From positions 1 through 64,000 of the forward strand of contig JANEYF010004796.1 of assembly GCA_029963845.1 (NCBI GenBank): a DNA stretch of 64,000 nt, written 5' to 3'. The position numbers and the translations under genes were made by a program. Below, one piece after another: positions 24,276 to 35,390 of the stretch (position 1 is its first letter; each line of letters starts with the position of its first letter). Below the pieces are notes generated by a model that saw nothing but the letters and a program-made list of their open reading frames with translations, ran no database searches and was not told where the DNA came from. The stretch is from Rhamnusium bicolor (Eukaryota > Arthropoda > Insecta > Coleoptera > Cerambycidae).

Positions 24276-24642
24276 AAATTATTGGGATTTTTACGATAAT
24301 CTTCCATATAAATAAATAATGTTTATATATTTAGTATTGCTAATAAGTAATGTCCAAATTAAAAAAAAATTCTGATAAAAATTTATTTTGATGTCTTTTA
24401 CTATCTTGTTGTAAACTCTGCAATTCCATGTATCTAAACCATCACTCCATTTCACTAGGTGCAACAGCACGTATCTGCCGTAAATTTGTTGTAAATTAAA
24501 AAAACTGCTAAAAATTTAGCCAAATATTTAATAAATTAGACACTAATTAGGACAGCAAGAATGCAAGAACATATCTTTCCGGTATAACTCTATCTCCATT
24601 TTTTGTTGTTCCTCTAAAATTATCAATTTGTTACTTACAAGT

Positions 24643-24666
24643 TGTTGCATTTCCACAGTCGATATA
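24643..24666 (-). repeat. 24-bp terminal inverted repeat, right
   Basis: Exact inverse of 21589-21612. Confidence 0.9.
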
Positions 24667-25080
24667 TCAATCAAAGTCTCGAGGTCGAGAAAAATCATAA
24701 TTACTATGCTTCCTTATATTATGTATAAGAAAGTAAAAATTTTATACTAAGAAAATATCAAATTCAAAAAATTTAGTTATTAATAGCATTTTAAATATTG
24801 ACTAAAACCCCTTCAGACCCATGTTGCCACAGGTGGTAACAAACCAAGTGCACTCCCACAACCCAGATTGTCATATGTGGCAACAAATATTATTTTCCTG
24901 TTATAAAGCTGGGATAGTTTTGTAGATGTTGTTTTAAGTATGGGTGATCAAAAATTGATAATATGGGCCAATGGAGGGGCGTGAAATATTTAATTTGATT
25001 GGTTCCTCGAAGGTCACGCTTGCGTCAACTATATAACTTGCTGCAGATTGTGTTAGTATGTATAATGGTTTTAAGGTGTC

Positions 25081-25515
25081 TTGTCGTTAATTCTTTTGTG
25101 TATAAAGATAAGTGATTCAAGCGAAAATGAAGAGCACTATGAAAATTCCGGCTCAGAATATTTACCTGATGCCTCCGATGATGACGATAGTTTGTGTAGT
25201 GCTTCCGACACAGAGGATGGGGAACCAATTACCATGGGCGACTTTACTGTAGTAGTAAATCCGTTTTCTATAAGTTTTCTATGCGATATTATGGTATTAA
25301 ATTTTTTAGTTTTTAATTATTTTAGGATGAGACCATCAGCGCTGGTGCCTGTTTCAAATATTTTTGCTGTATTTCATCCAGCTATTGAATTAGAAAGCAT
25401 AAAACAACCTGAGGAATGCTTTAAGACGTTTATGTCTCCAAAAGAGCTACACCTGGTTCAAAAAGATTGGTTTACACATGATTCAACGCATGGTGTTGAA
25501 TGCAAGAGTACTGTA
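25081..25515 (+). pseudogene. piggyBac-like transposase, N-terminal part
   Basis: Reads ISDSSENEEHYENSGSEYLP and DASDDDDSLCSASDTEDGE, the acidic Ser/Glu/Asp N terminus typical of piggyBac transposases. It continues to FHPAIELESIKQPEECFKTF and WFTHDSTHGVECKSTV, where the mariner element breaks it. A low-complexity hydrophobic stretch (ISFLCDIMVLNFLVFNYF) may be a retained intron or out-of-frame segment. The catalytic DDD domain is not visible. Confidence 0.5.
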
Positions 25516-26160
25516 CAGGGTGGACAAATTTCGATATTTGTATAGGGTAAAATGGAAGACGCATTCTCGATCTCTTTTTTGAGACAAATTCACTGACGAA
25601 AACAAAAATTTGCTATCATCTTTTGTTTTCGAGTTATAAACATAAGTTTGATTTTTCAACTTTTAGACACGTCAATATCTTGGTTGTTTGTAAAGTTATG
25701 AAAAAACAACTTTTACATTCTTGAGGCACTTTTTTTCTGTATAATACAGTGGCGTCGAAAAAATTTATGAAAAAGGTGTAATTTCAAGTTATGGCATAAA
25801 GTTGTATTTTTTTTAATCGGGCTATAGTTTATTTAAAAAGGAAATTTTTTTCTCTTTTAAACTATATATCATATGTGGGGTCGCTTTTGATGTGTAAGTA
25901 TTTAATAGCGAAAATAATCTTTTAGTAGATTACTTTTGCATTTTTTTATATTTATTTCAAGTAGGGTCTCATTTATGACAGTGTTTATCAGTTTGTCAGC
26001 AAATTGCATATTAATAATTTTGTTTCCGTCATAATTACACCCCATCCGAAATATATTTCAATCACTATTCAGAAAGAAGACAACCTAATGAAGCTATTTT
26101 TAAGAGGTTGAAGGAAAATCGCAAAATTGTGGGACCTTCAACAAGCCAAGACCAAAAAAT
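25516..26160 (+). repeat. Inverted arm with transposase N-terminal copy
   Basis: The inner part reads PSEIYFNHYSERRQPNEAIF and KRLKENRKIVGPSTS on the plus strand. This is a second copy of the N-terminal segment that the transposase gene carries on the minus strand (ASEIYFNHF...RRQPNKAIFKRLKEHL). Confidence 0.75.
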
Positions 26161-26236
26161 CAGATATTTATATCTAATTTTATTAGAATACATTACAATT
26201 ATAAAATAAAAATTCAAATTAAAGTAAATGTTAGAA

Positions 26237-27215
26237 CTAATGTCCGTTATGTTCGATACCTAAATTACACCTCTTCATAACACTCTGAACTGTATTATAA
26301 ATATGAAATTTGAAATAGAATTCACACAGTCTATAAAATTGTGTCTGAGTTCATTTATGTCGGTACTGGTTTTCTTGTATAATTTGTTTTTAATGTGGCC
26401 CCAAAAGAAAAAATCCAGAGGCGTTAAGTCAGATGATCGTGGTGGCCACCTCACGGTCCGTTACTTCCCATCCAGTTATTTCCAAAATTGGTATTTAATA
26501 ATTCTGAAACAGTCCTGATATTATGAAGTGGAGTACCATCTTGTTGGAAGAACTGATTTCTTGCCTCAATTAGGGGTAGATTGTCCATAAATTCCTCAAT
26601 AGTTTTCTGGTTTAAGATTTCGTAGTATCGTTGGCGATTAAAATTTTCTTGATATATGTGATATGTTAAAACACGATTGCCACGTAAACACTAAAACCAA
26701 AGCCTCCCTGAGATCGTACGTCAACGGTATGGTGAGGGTTCATATCAAACCAATAGTGCTCGTTATGTCTGTTGAAAATTTCTGCACTGCTAATGTAGGT
26801 TTCATCTGTCCAAACTACATTTCTAGAGAAGAATGGATCTTGTTGATTTTTTTGACGATACGCAAAACTCAAATCGTCGAATTTGTGTGTCTTCACAATA
26901 CCCAAAGCTTGACGTCTTGAAGTCACAGAATCAGCTTAAATTTGACGACTTGAAATTCATGGATTTGCAACCGCCATTCCAATTACAGTTATAGAAGTTT
27001 CTTCAGCATCTTCAGTGTTGTAATTTTTTGGTGTTGGCTTGCTGAAAGACCCGCAATTAATGAGATGTTCTTTTAACCTCTTAAAAATAGCTTTATTAGG
27101 TTGTCTTCTTTGAGAAAATGATTGAAATATATTTCGGATGCTATATCACAATTGTTATTACTTTGAATAAAGCATTCTAGCATATCATATTTCTCGTAAT
27201 TGTCATAAGACATCG
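26237..27215 (-). pseudogene. IS630/mariner-family transposase, broken
   Basis: It starts MSYDNYEKYDMLECFIQSNN, a DUF4817-like N terminus, then RRQPNKAIFKRLKEH. The core has VVWTDETYISSAEIFNRHNE (first Asp), QFFQQDGTPLHNIRT (second Asp) and RWPPRSSDLTPLDFFFWGHI (third Asp). The C terminus is CNLGIEHNGH before a stop. By hand count the second and third Asp are about 37 residues apart (DD37D, maT-like). Stops near 26930-26960 and frameshifts near 26660, 26450 and 26290 kill it. It differs in sequence from the element at 14.4 kb. Confidence 0.8.
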
Positions 27216-27790
27216 CCACTTTAATGATTAAATGGGTTGTAATTACAAAATTATTAATATGCAATTTACTGACAAATGGATAAACACTGTCATAGATGAC
27301 ACACTTGGAATAAATAAAAAAAACTCAAAAGTAATCTACTAAAAGATTGTTTTTGCTATTAACTACTTACACATCAAAAGCGACCCCACATATGATATAT
27401 AATTTGAAAGAGAAAAAAATTCCTTTTTAACTAAACTATAACCAACTATGATTCCTATTTAAAAAAAATACCCCTTTATGCCATAATCCGAAGGTGCACC
27501 TTTTCTTTTAAATTTTCTTGACGCCACTGTATTATACAGAAAAATGTGCCTAAAGAATGTAACAGTTGTTTTTTCATAACTTTATAAACAACCAAGATAT
27601 TGACATGTGTCTAAAAGTTGAAGGATCGAACCTTTGTTTATAACTCGAAAACAAAAGACGATAGCAAATTTTTGTTTTCGCCAGTGAATTTTTCTCAAAA
27701 AAAGAGATCGAGAATATGTTTTCCATTTTTTTGTATCTCTTACAGTTATCGAGTTACCCTATACAGACTTCGAAATTTGCTCACCCTGTA

Positions 27791-28133
27791 TACAGATGCT
27801 GCCGAAAAGGAAAAATTGGGTAGAATTCACAAAAAATTCTAATTGATTCTCTCTCTACTGACAAAATTTTCTCCCGAATATACAAATATTAAAAAAGATT
27901 ATGAAGTACCTACCAAAGGTAAAAAATCTAAATCCATGAAAATAAGACACATTTTTGCTTGCATCATCAAGGAATTATGAAGTCGTAGAAAAATAGGGAC
28001 ATGTAGAATTTGTTACGAGACTGGAAAAAAAAAAAGAAAATATGTATCTAACTTTTGCCGTCTTTGTCCAAATTCACCAATTTATTTGTATTCTAAAAAA
28101 CATTTCAATCAATATCATGATTACAACGACTAA
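27791..28133 (+). pseudogene. piggyBac-like transposase, C-terminal Cys-rich finger
   Basis: After the mariner insertion the frame reads DAAEKEKLGRIHKKF, EVPTKGKKSKSMKIRHIFAC, then TCRICYETGKKKRKYVSNFC, RLCPNSPIYLYSKKHFNQYH and a stop at 28131. The CxxC...CxxC...H arrangement matches the C-terminal zinc-binding domain of piggyBac transposases, which binds the transposon ends. One frame break and one stop (near 27976) are present. Confidence 0.6.
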
Positions 28134-28714
28134 AATAATAATTTTTCTTCCATAAATACTTACATATTCCTTTTGCATATTATAAAAATGTATTGAATTA
28201 TGTTTAAGTTTAGTTTTTTTTTGTATTTCTTTGTTCAGAATAAATGTTTATTTTTATAGCTGAAGGCCACCATAACTCCCCGCCACTGACATTTTCATAC
28301 AAAGGATTTAAATTTTTTCTGTGCGTTTTATTGCGTAATAAATTGTCAATTTTATGTGATAAAGTTAAAAGTCGCTTCAAACTTACACGATAACCCCCTT
28401 TCTCCCTCGATAAATTTTTCCTTTGCTTCCTCTGGACTTTTTCGGCACCTAGAAGGTTAAGAATATTTGTTGTAATTTATTCACCATTCGTACTGAAAGA
28501 ATTTTGTCATTATTTATAATTATGATAAAATAAATGTATGACCACTGTAGCGACGCCTATGGAATATTTTACAAATTTCAGTTAACAAAAATTGTTTTAT
28601 TGGTATAGTAGGACAATTATACGTAATAAAACATCAACCAAACAAAATGTCATTTTTGTACTAAATTTCGGATTATAGTGGACTAGAAAATTAGCATGGG
28701 TTCGAAGAGGTTAA

Positions 28715-28949
28715 CAGTAATTTTTGTGAAATCGGAAGTTTCTTTACCACTTGACTATGAAGTTTGTTTTTATACATGATGTTTACGGTCTTGGGAATTT
28801 ATTTTAAATGGGAGGTAGGAAAAAGCCGATTGCTAAAAATTTATCTTAAAAAATTTTCCTTAGACATGGCAGAAAAAAATTAAATAATACACAAAATTGT
28901 GTAAGTTCCGCTGACATATTGAATTCAATCCTGCCGTACGCCGTGGCAC
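28715..28949. other. No recognisable gene
   Basis: Short AT-rich spacer between the piggyBac-like element and the Jockey fragment. Confidence 0.5.
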
Positions 28950-29428
28950 GATTCCGTCAAGTACCTTGGCGTAATCATGGGCAAAGGCCTGACATGGAGA
29001 CAGAATACCGAAGCCATCGTGGTAAAGGCCAAGCGGACGAGAGCTCTCATCTACCCAATGGTAGGGAACCAGAGCAGGCTCTATCTGAGGAACAAGCTTC
29101 TGCTAGTCAAAGCACTCATCTGACCACAGCTGAACTACGCCTCCGTAGCATGGGGATACCAAGCGAAGACCTATCTGAAAAAGATCCAAGCCGTGGAAAA
29201 CGTGGCCATCAGGACAGCGGTGGGTGCACCCTGGTACGTTAGAAACGCTGACATCTTCAGAGACCTATAGTACACACCAGTCACCGAAATATCCGGGATA
29301 GAGCGAAGAAACTGTACACCTTAGCCGAGGAGCATAGGAACCCGCTGATCAGGGAGGCCACCACATATGGACCGGCCGACGCACCGAGGCATAAGAGGCC
29401 GAAGGTACAGTTACTGGACAACGGGTAA
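28950..29428 (+). pseudogene. Jockey-type RT, C-terminal end
   Basis: Reads DSVKYLGVIMGKGLTWRQNT, then AKRTRALIYPMVGNQSRLYL, NYASVAWGYQAKTYLKKIQA and RTAVGAPWYVRNADIFRDL. After a frameshift near 29280 it reads IRDRAKKLYTLAEEHRNPLI to a stop at 29426. This is the thumb and tail of a Jockey-clade RT. In-frame stops sit near 29120 and 29268. Base composition is clearly more GC-rich than the surroundings. The palm and endonuclease are absent. Confidence 0.8.
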
Positions 29429-30434
29429 GTATAACTAATCCTTTCCTTACAGATGGACCAACCCACAGAAGTGACATGACGCAACCAACCACCTTCCCAC
29501 AAACCTTGCGGGCACCGGTCAGTGAATCGACCAGTGCCCATAGTCCTTCTGGCTCCGAGAAGCACGAAAGTGCTAAGGAAAACACTTAGGCCTTCACCTC
29601 CTAGAGCTGCATAGTTCATCCTCATCTTGTCCGATGATCTAGATGACAATATGTCAATTGACACTTTGTGTAATGGCAGTCAATCTCAAGTCACAGAATA
29701 TCCGCACAGTCCCTGACAGACTGATGACTACCCCCGGAGGTGACAAGCTGGCGAAGAAAGAAGACGAAGTCAGAAGAGCGCCAGAAGAGGCCCTAGCCAG
29801 CAGGGTTCATCAGCCAGGACCCAGGGAGGTTGGCCGAAATCTTCGGCACCGCTCACATTTGTGAGTGGGGCCATCATCAAGCCAAATGGATATTGGCGCG
29901 CGCGATACGATAGGTAAAGCCGGCCCGTTATAATGCATTCTATCGTGCTGAGGTAGAGGGCGAACGTACGACTTTCGCAGAGATCTACGCATTTCAACAA
30001 GTTTCCAGCGATCAGTTGATTATCTCGGCTTTTACCAAGGCGCAGTAATCGGTGGCCTCTAAGTGCGTTTATTGTGTTCCAGGTTATAGATAGTTTAATT
30101 AGTTTTATTGTGCTTTAGTGTGTATTTATATACTTTATTTATTTTTCCTTTGTTTTCTAATATGGTGTGATGGAGGCGGCAAAAAAGCAGCAAATTTTGT
30201 TGTTACAAAATCTGTAAAAATAGAAGGCACACTGGAACATGGAACACTTTTTTTGTTTTCCTTGTGACCCTGAAAGTTACATAACTTTATGTGTACAAAA
30301 TATAAAATGCACTATTGTTATTCACACTAATCTTAAATTATTGTTAAATTAAACAAGTTCTCGATAATAAATCGATAATAAAAATATACTTATGTACGAA
30401 AATCATATGTTAGCATTTTCCGAGGAGTTTTCTT
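29429..30434. other. GC-richer stretch, unassigned
   Basis: 29429-30060 keeps the higher GC of the Jockey fragment and may be its 3' untranslated region or a separate element. Open frames on both strands overlap each other and show no motif. From about 30100 the sequence becomes AT-rich. Confidence 0.4.
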
Positions 30435-32325
30435 CCCAAGCAACATTCTGACGACGAACCGACGTTGCTGTTCGCAACTAAAAGTCGGTGTGCGACGTAC
30501 ACAAAACGTCGGGATGACCCATATTTGTACTAATCTGGTCAATAAAATATGGGTCGATTCGAAGTAGAGGGCCGACTTTAGTCGTTGTGATTACCAACCA
30601 AATGTTCACCAAATTTTACGTCGGCTTAAGTTGGTTGTCAGCCTATTACCAACCTTATTTAAAATTTGCCCTTAATTTGACCTACAAAAGTCGGGTGTAG
30701 GTAGTGAAACTGAGCAATTTTGTACATTATTCTATTTGTCGTACCTATCTATTTATATAAAATGGATAAGGCGTGTTTATCATTGAGTACGTATTATATA
30801 CAAAATACTTCGAATAAAATTTTAATAAATCTGGTGGGGTAAAAACTGAAACGAAAGAAATTTTATTGATACATATATATAAAGTAGGTCGAAAAATATA
30901 GTGAACCCATAAGAATAATGTTTATTTTAAGAACGAAAGTATTATTTTTATTTTTTTACTTTCAAAAAAATATTTTCCGTTTCCAAAGAAAGCGCAATTG
31001 AAATATTGTTTAATTAATTTTACGAGTAAATAAAAACTTTTTTGCTTACTTTATTTGAAAAAAGAGGCAAATTTTGCGTATTTAAAATAATTATACACAT
31101 AATCAACATGGCCGCCTATTATTTCCTTCTCTGGAACCAGAAAATATGGCGAAGGCGGAATAAGTGCAACTATTTTTACTAACAGCGACTTCACGGTTAA
31201 ATAATTTTACCTGCACCAACTTTTCGAGGCTTTGGTGCAGAAATCTGCACTAACACTAACGTTCATTCCAAACAATCACGATATTATCGACCGTCTCTTG
31301 CAGTTGGTGTATAAATCTTTACTAAATATCTATCAATACCTGAATTATCGACATTGATTTTGAGGTTATGTTAGACCAAGGAGCAAAAGCCTAACACCAA
31401 CTCCAACCGACGTTGCTAGACGACTACGTCAGTCAGCAACGTCTAACCAACGTTGGAATGTTACCCAAAAATTACCTAAATCTAATTAATCAGTTACCAA
31501 CGTCTAATCAACGTTGGATAATAATCTAAGAACACACTCAAATTAAGTAGATTTCTGACATCAAACCAATGTTGGTAAATGTGCTAGATGTAAATAGTAG
31601 GTTTGCGAGGTTCAAGCTACGTTGCTCCGACGTTGTATCATAACTATAAAATTTAAGACGCTACTTGACTAATATTTGTAATAATTCTGACCTTATAATT
31701 AGTAAAAAAGTAGTCGGTAGTCGGTAAAATGTTACTTGAGATGAATGTAGCTACCTATCAAGTCGGTTACCAACGTTATACAGAAGTAGGTGTATTACCG
31801 AAAAATGAATCGGAGCTACTTGAGTTAGTCATTAACGTCTAACCAATGTTGGTTAATAACTAAAAAAGGACCAAACCTATTAAGCCACTAACCAACGTTT
31901 AACCTACGTTGGTAAGTGTTCCATAACAAACTTGACGTATTCAGTTAGTCACCAACGTCTACCTCAACGTTGGTAGGTTACTCAAAATTTAACCATACCT
32001 ATTTTAGTCAGTTGTTAACGTCTAACCAACGTTGGTAAGTTATTCAAAATATAACCATATCTATTTTAGTCAGTTGTCAACGTCTCATCAACGTTGGATA
32101 ATGACTTGAAAATATATCAAACCTTATTAAGTCGTTTTCCAACGGCAAATCAACGTTGGTAAATCGTCCAGACTTAAGCAGTAGGTTTGCGAGGTCGGTG
32201 CAATATTTGGTTCGACGTCGTATTACAACTACAAAATTTAAGTTATTACTCTACTACTATTTGTAATAATTCTGACGTCGGAATTAGTGAAAAAGTAGTC
32301 GGTAGTTGGTAAAATGTTGCTTGGG
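30435..32325. mobile_element. Minisatellite-bearing inverted-repeat element
   Basis: The outer ends are CCCAAGCAACATT (30435) and its inverse (32313-32325). The interior is dense in AACGTTGG-type palindromes and has a tandem array with a ~62-bp period. A second terminus-like word (aaaatgttacttgag) lies at about 31728, showing an internal duplication. No coding capacity. Flanks are ...tctt and ttatg..., with no obvious target duplication. A Helentron-derived non-autonomous element, which inserts between T residues, is one option. Confidence 0.5.
31790..32165. repeat. 62-bp minisatellite, six units
   Basis: AACGTTGG-type cores at 31845, 31906, 31966, 32028, 32090 and 32152 are spaced 61, 60, 62, 62 and 62 bases. 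Each unit has the form AACGTCTAACCAACGTTGG followed by a variable ~40-base spacer ending in a TTTTAGTCAGTTG-like word. An older part of the array continues upstream (cores at 31449, 31510, 31568). Confidence 0.8.
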
Positions 32326-34108
32326 TTATGTTACGAAAATAATTCACCAGTTGTTTTTAGTAAGAATATTAAGGCGAACGCAAAACGAAATTGGTACTAA
32401 ATTTAATTATTACCAGGGACATCGATATTTTGTTTTTATACGAAAAAAAAAATAAATATTGTTTAAACGATTTTTCTTTATTTTAATATATTTTACGTCG
32501 ACACCATGTCGTGTGAGGAGAAGCGCTGTATCGGCAATTTTTCTAAAATATCGAGATATTTTAAAACTGGCAAACAAAACACAAAATTAATAATTTAGAG
32601 ACATCAATAAAGTCATAATTTATAAATATTTTACAAACTGTCTAAGAACTAACTTAAAGCACTAATAGCGAACATCGATTTTAGAACACTCTGTACATTA
32701 CAGGCTGTCTAGCTTCCGAGATAACGGTTTATAAACCTAACGAAGAATTAATTTTCAGTACATTCCAGAAAAAAATACATATTATGAGCTGACCAAACTG
32801 GCAAAAGGACTGAACTAAATGTACGAGGGTACATTTCAAATTAATTGGTTTGTAACACGGCGCTAATTACTATAGAACCTAGGTGATAAACAATGTAACG
32901 AGTGTACAGGACATGGATAGTATCCCTACGTTTATACGATTTTCCACCACGTCGTGTTAGTTAACTGAACCGATTTAAGGGGATTTTGGTAGCGTATAAT
33001 TGCCAGCCATGGTTTTATTATATAATATATTGATTATACTCAATAATCAATAACTAATTTTATTTATTTGGCCTGGAAATTCTGTTTAGATGCCAAATTA
33101 ACAGCGTCGAGATATTTCGGAGCACAGGACACGCCTTTTCAACATTATTAACACCAGTTGGGTCATAAAAATAGAATGTTATATACAGGGTGTCCCAATT
33201 TAACGAGGAAATTATGCAGCTCCAATTCCTGGGCACAAAATAGACCAATTAGATATGAGTAACTATGTACAAAGTTGCTTCGTTTCACCACTATGCGGCT
33301 TCAAAGTTCACCGAATAAAATTGTTTCCTAGATATCTCGACAACCAATTTTGCAATATAGAAAAAAAAATTGTGCACGTTCTGATATATGACCTCCACCA
33401 AATCATTTATTTTCAGATTACCCTGGATTTATCAAGGTTGCGTTACTAATTAAAATCAATGACATTTTTCTTAAGCATCATTATTTTTATCCCGATATTT
33501 TTCTTAGTGAAAACATATTCATTTTTAATATTTTACTGCCTTACAAAAATTTTAATATCCGTCACAGCAAGTCACAAATTCTTCTGCTACAACATTACTG
33601 TAGGAATACAGGGAATTATATTACCTTGTTTAGTAAAGCAACTGAAGAAGAACTACAATTCTACGATTGTAGCTTGGCATTGCCGTCCCTTTACAGTGGC
33701 AGTGACTGATTGAGAGTTTTTTTCTAGTGAACCGAATAGCTGGTATAGTGCCACCACTTTTCCAAAAAATTAATTGTGATTAAAAAACTTCTTAAATAAA
33801 TTAGCACTTAAATAGAATAAATAAAAACAAAGTAACAATGTCTGCATTTACGGTTCTTGAGACAAATGCTATCCACGCATCAAAATAATAAGACATAATA
33901 ATATCAAGCAACACGATAAAAAATATGAGATCAAGCAATAGAATACTAGAAACCAACATAAATAATACATAATGCAGATTTTTTAAATACTAAAAATGTA
34001 CTGTAACAACTAACGTTTTAAATCAAAATAAAGTAACAACTAAAATTTCAAAAATTAATAAATTACATTAACTACTAAAGAAACGACTACAATACAAAAT
34101 ATTAAAAA
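32326..34108. other. No gene; one mariner-type end
   Basis: At 33184 TACAGGGTGTCCCAATTTAA looks like an IS630/mariner terminus, with no partner recognised. Hydrophobic open frames near 33255-33713 are low-complexity and not convincing. Confidence 0.4.
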
Positions 34109-34500
34109 TTAAACAGTAGCGTTTCTCACTTTCTGTTTTGAAAATTCAATAATCACCTTATCAAAGCTTAATTTGTTAACTATGTCATTTTCAATAGATA
34201 AAATTCCCAAATCAGTTAACTTTTAATGTGCCGTTGTTGAGCGAAGAAAAATTTTAATTACTTTTAGTTTAGAGAACGATCGTTCTCTGCTCTCAACAGA
34301 AATAGGCAGGTTTAACGGAATACGTAAATTTATTGATGCATTTGTGGAATTATTTTTTTAGGTTGTTTTTATTTTTAATAAAATTTAAAATCTCCAAAGG
34401 TGAACAATTGGTTTTTACCAAATTTCTTAGCACAAGAAGTTCACTATGCGAATCAAGAGGATTTATGTCATCAGTTATAAGTGTATGTAAGTCCCAACGA
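34109..34500 (-). pseudogene. hAT transposase C-terminal dimerisation domain
   Basis: On the minus strand about 34357-34109 reads INLRIPLNLPISVESRERSF, SKLKVIKIFLRSTTAH, a stop, then KLTDLGILSIENDIVNKLSF, DKVIIEFSKQKVRN and a terminal stop. This is the hAT C-terminal dimerisation region as in ZMYM1-like transposases (normally IPVTVASxERSFSKLKLIK). Upstream, DDINPLDSHSELLVLRNLVK in another frame extends the similarity to about 34460. One stop and at least one frameshift are present. No terminal repeats were found. Confidence 0.7.
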
Positions 34501-35390
34501 TATTTAATATCGTTTTGTTATATATTTCTTTAAGAGAAGAAATGTGTAAAGAAAGCCAAAAAGTTCCGCTGTGATTACTTAATTGCAAAAATCTCTTCTA
34601 AAAGAATTTGTACACATTTATTGCCTTAAATTTGCACCTTCCTGGATTTGGCGCTAAATTGGTAGAATCAACGATTCACGCTTAATCCGTCAAGGCCATG
34701 TTTAGACTACTGCGCATCCAAACTCAAGTGTCAAGCTAGAATTGTAGACTAGTAGAACAAAATTTTGAGCGCCACAAGAGGACTTTCTAACGTTTAGTTA
34801 GGAGTGACATGTGAATCATAGAAATAGTGGAGAATATCCTCCATGGTATATTACAAATGTTATTTAAATGCATAAAATTAAAATGTAAAGCGTTGAATGA
34901 CCACGAACCTTTCAATAATCCTATTGTCCTGAAGGAATTTATATTTTTAAGAGGTTATATTGGCAAAATATTGAAAGTAATGTTAAAAGCGTTCCAAAAA
35001 AAATTAAAAATATTCTAATAATTTGCCCTCATCAATATATTATGATGGAATTGAATATACCAACATTGAATTTATCATCAATGCTCCCAATTTTTTAAAA
35101 ATTCTTATTCTATTTCAAGTTCAGAGGAACTGCTGTCATAAATTTAGTGACTATCCGACTATCGTATATTAGAATCTTATCCTGTTTATTTTGGCTGGAT
35201 TCTGTTCTTTAAGTTAATCGTAAGTAGAAGTATCTATCATATTTCTTTATAAGTAAAATTATAAGTTTTTATTTAGCTAATCTTTCTATCAAAATTATTG
35301 AAAATAAAAAAAATTATGTTGATTATACTGTACTACAAGTGAAAAGGGAAGATAGCCAAAATATGAACATTTCTGATATTCCATAGCCCG
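34501..35390. other. No recognisable gene
   Basis: The first 200 bases may still be decayed hAT sequence. The rest shows nothing. Confidence 0.45.

Larger units (their letters stand above)
21589..24666 (+). mobile_element. Single-gene DNA transposon of unknown superfamily
   Basis: The ends are perfect 24-bp inverted repeats: left 21589-21612, right 24643-24666, core TCGACTGTGGAAATGCAACA. The outermost TATA is palindromic, so it can be part of the repeat or a TATA/TA target duplication. A 17-bp word, consensus TGCAAYNCCNCGTATCT, occurs twice near each end (21606, 21744, 24419, 24460), as expected for transposase binding sites. The interior encodes one protein with an RNase-H-like pattern. I cannot assign it to a named transposon superfamily. 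Confidence 0.75.
25516..27788 (-). mobile_element. Mariner-like element, long gene-containing inverted arms
   Basis: The ends are CAGGGTGGACAAATTTCGA and the inverse of CAGGGTGAGCAAATTTCGA, with TA on both sides (25514-25515, 27789-27790). Inverted similarity continues far inward, about 25516-26160 against 27024-27788. It includes the 5' part of the transposase gene, so that part exists twice in opposite orientation. The right arm carries about 100 bp absent from the left. Confidence 0.8.
24808..28710 (+). mobile_element. piggyBac-like element, interrupted
   Basis: The left end is CCCCTTCAGACCCATG (24808) and the right end, inverted, is CCTCTTCGAACCCATG, followed by an intact TTAA (28711-28714). 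The ends agree at 13 of 16 positions. The left TTAA has decayed to AAAA. Remains of a piggyBac-type gene lie inside, split by the mariner element 25516-27788. Without that insertion about 1.6 kb is left, shorter than an autonomous piggyBac, so the middle of the gene was lost too. A second TTAA-linked end-like word near 28450 leaves the right boundary slightly uncertain. Confidence 0.6.

Noticed and set aside
29281..29664. 127-codon minus-strand frame over the Jockey tail
   Set aside because: Antisense shadow of the Jockey coding sequence in GC-rich DNA.
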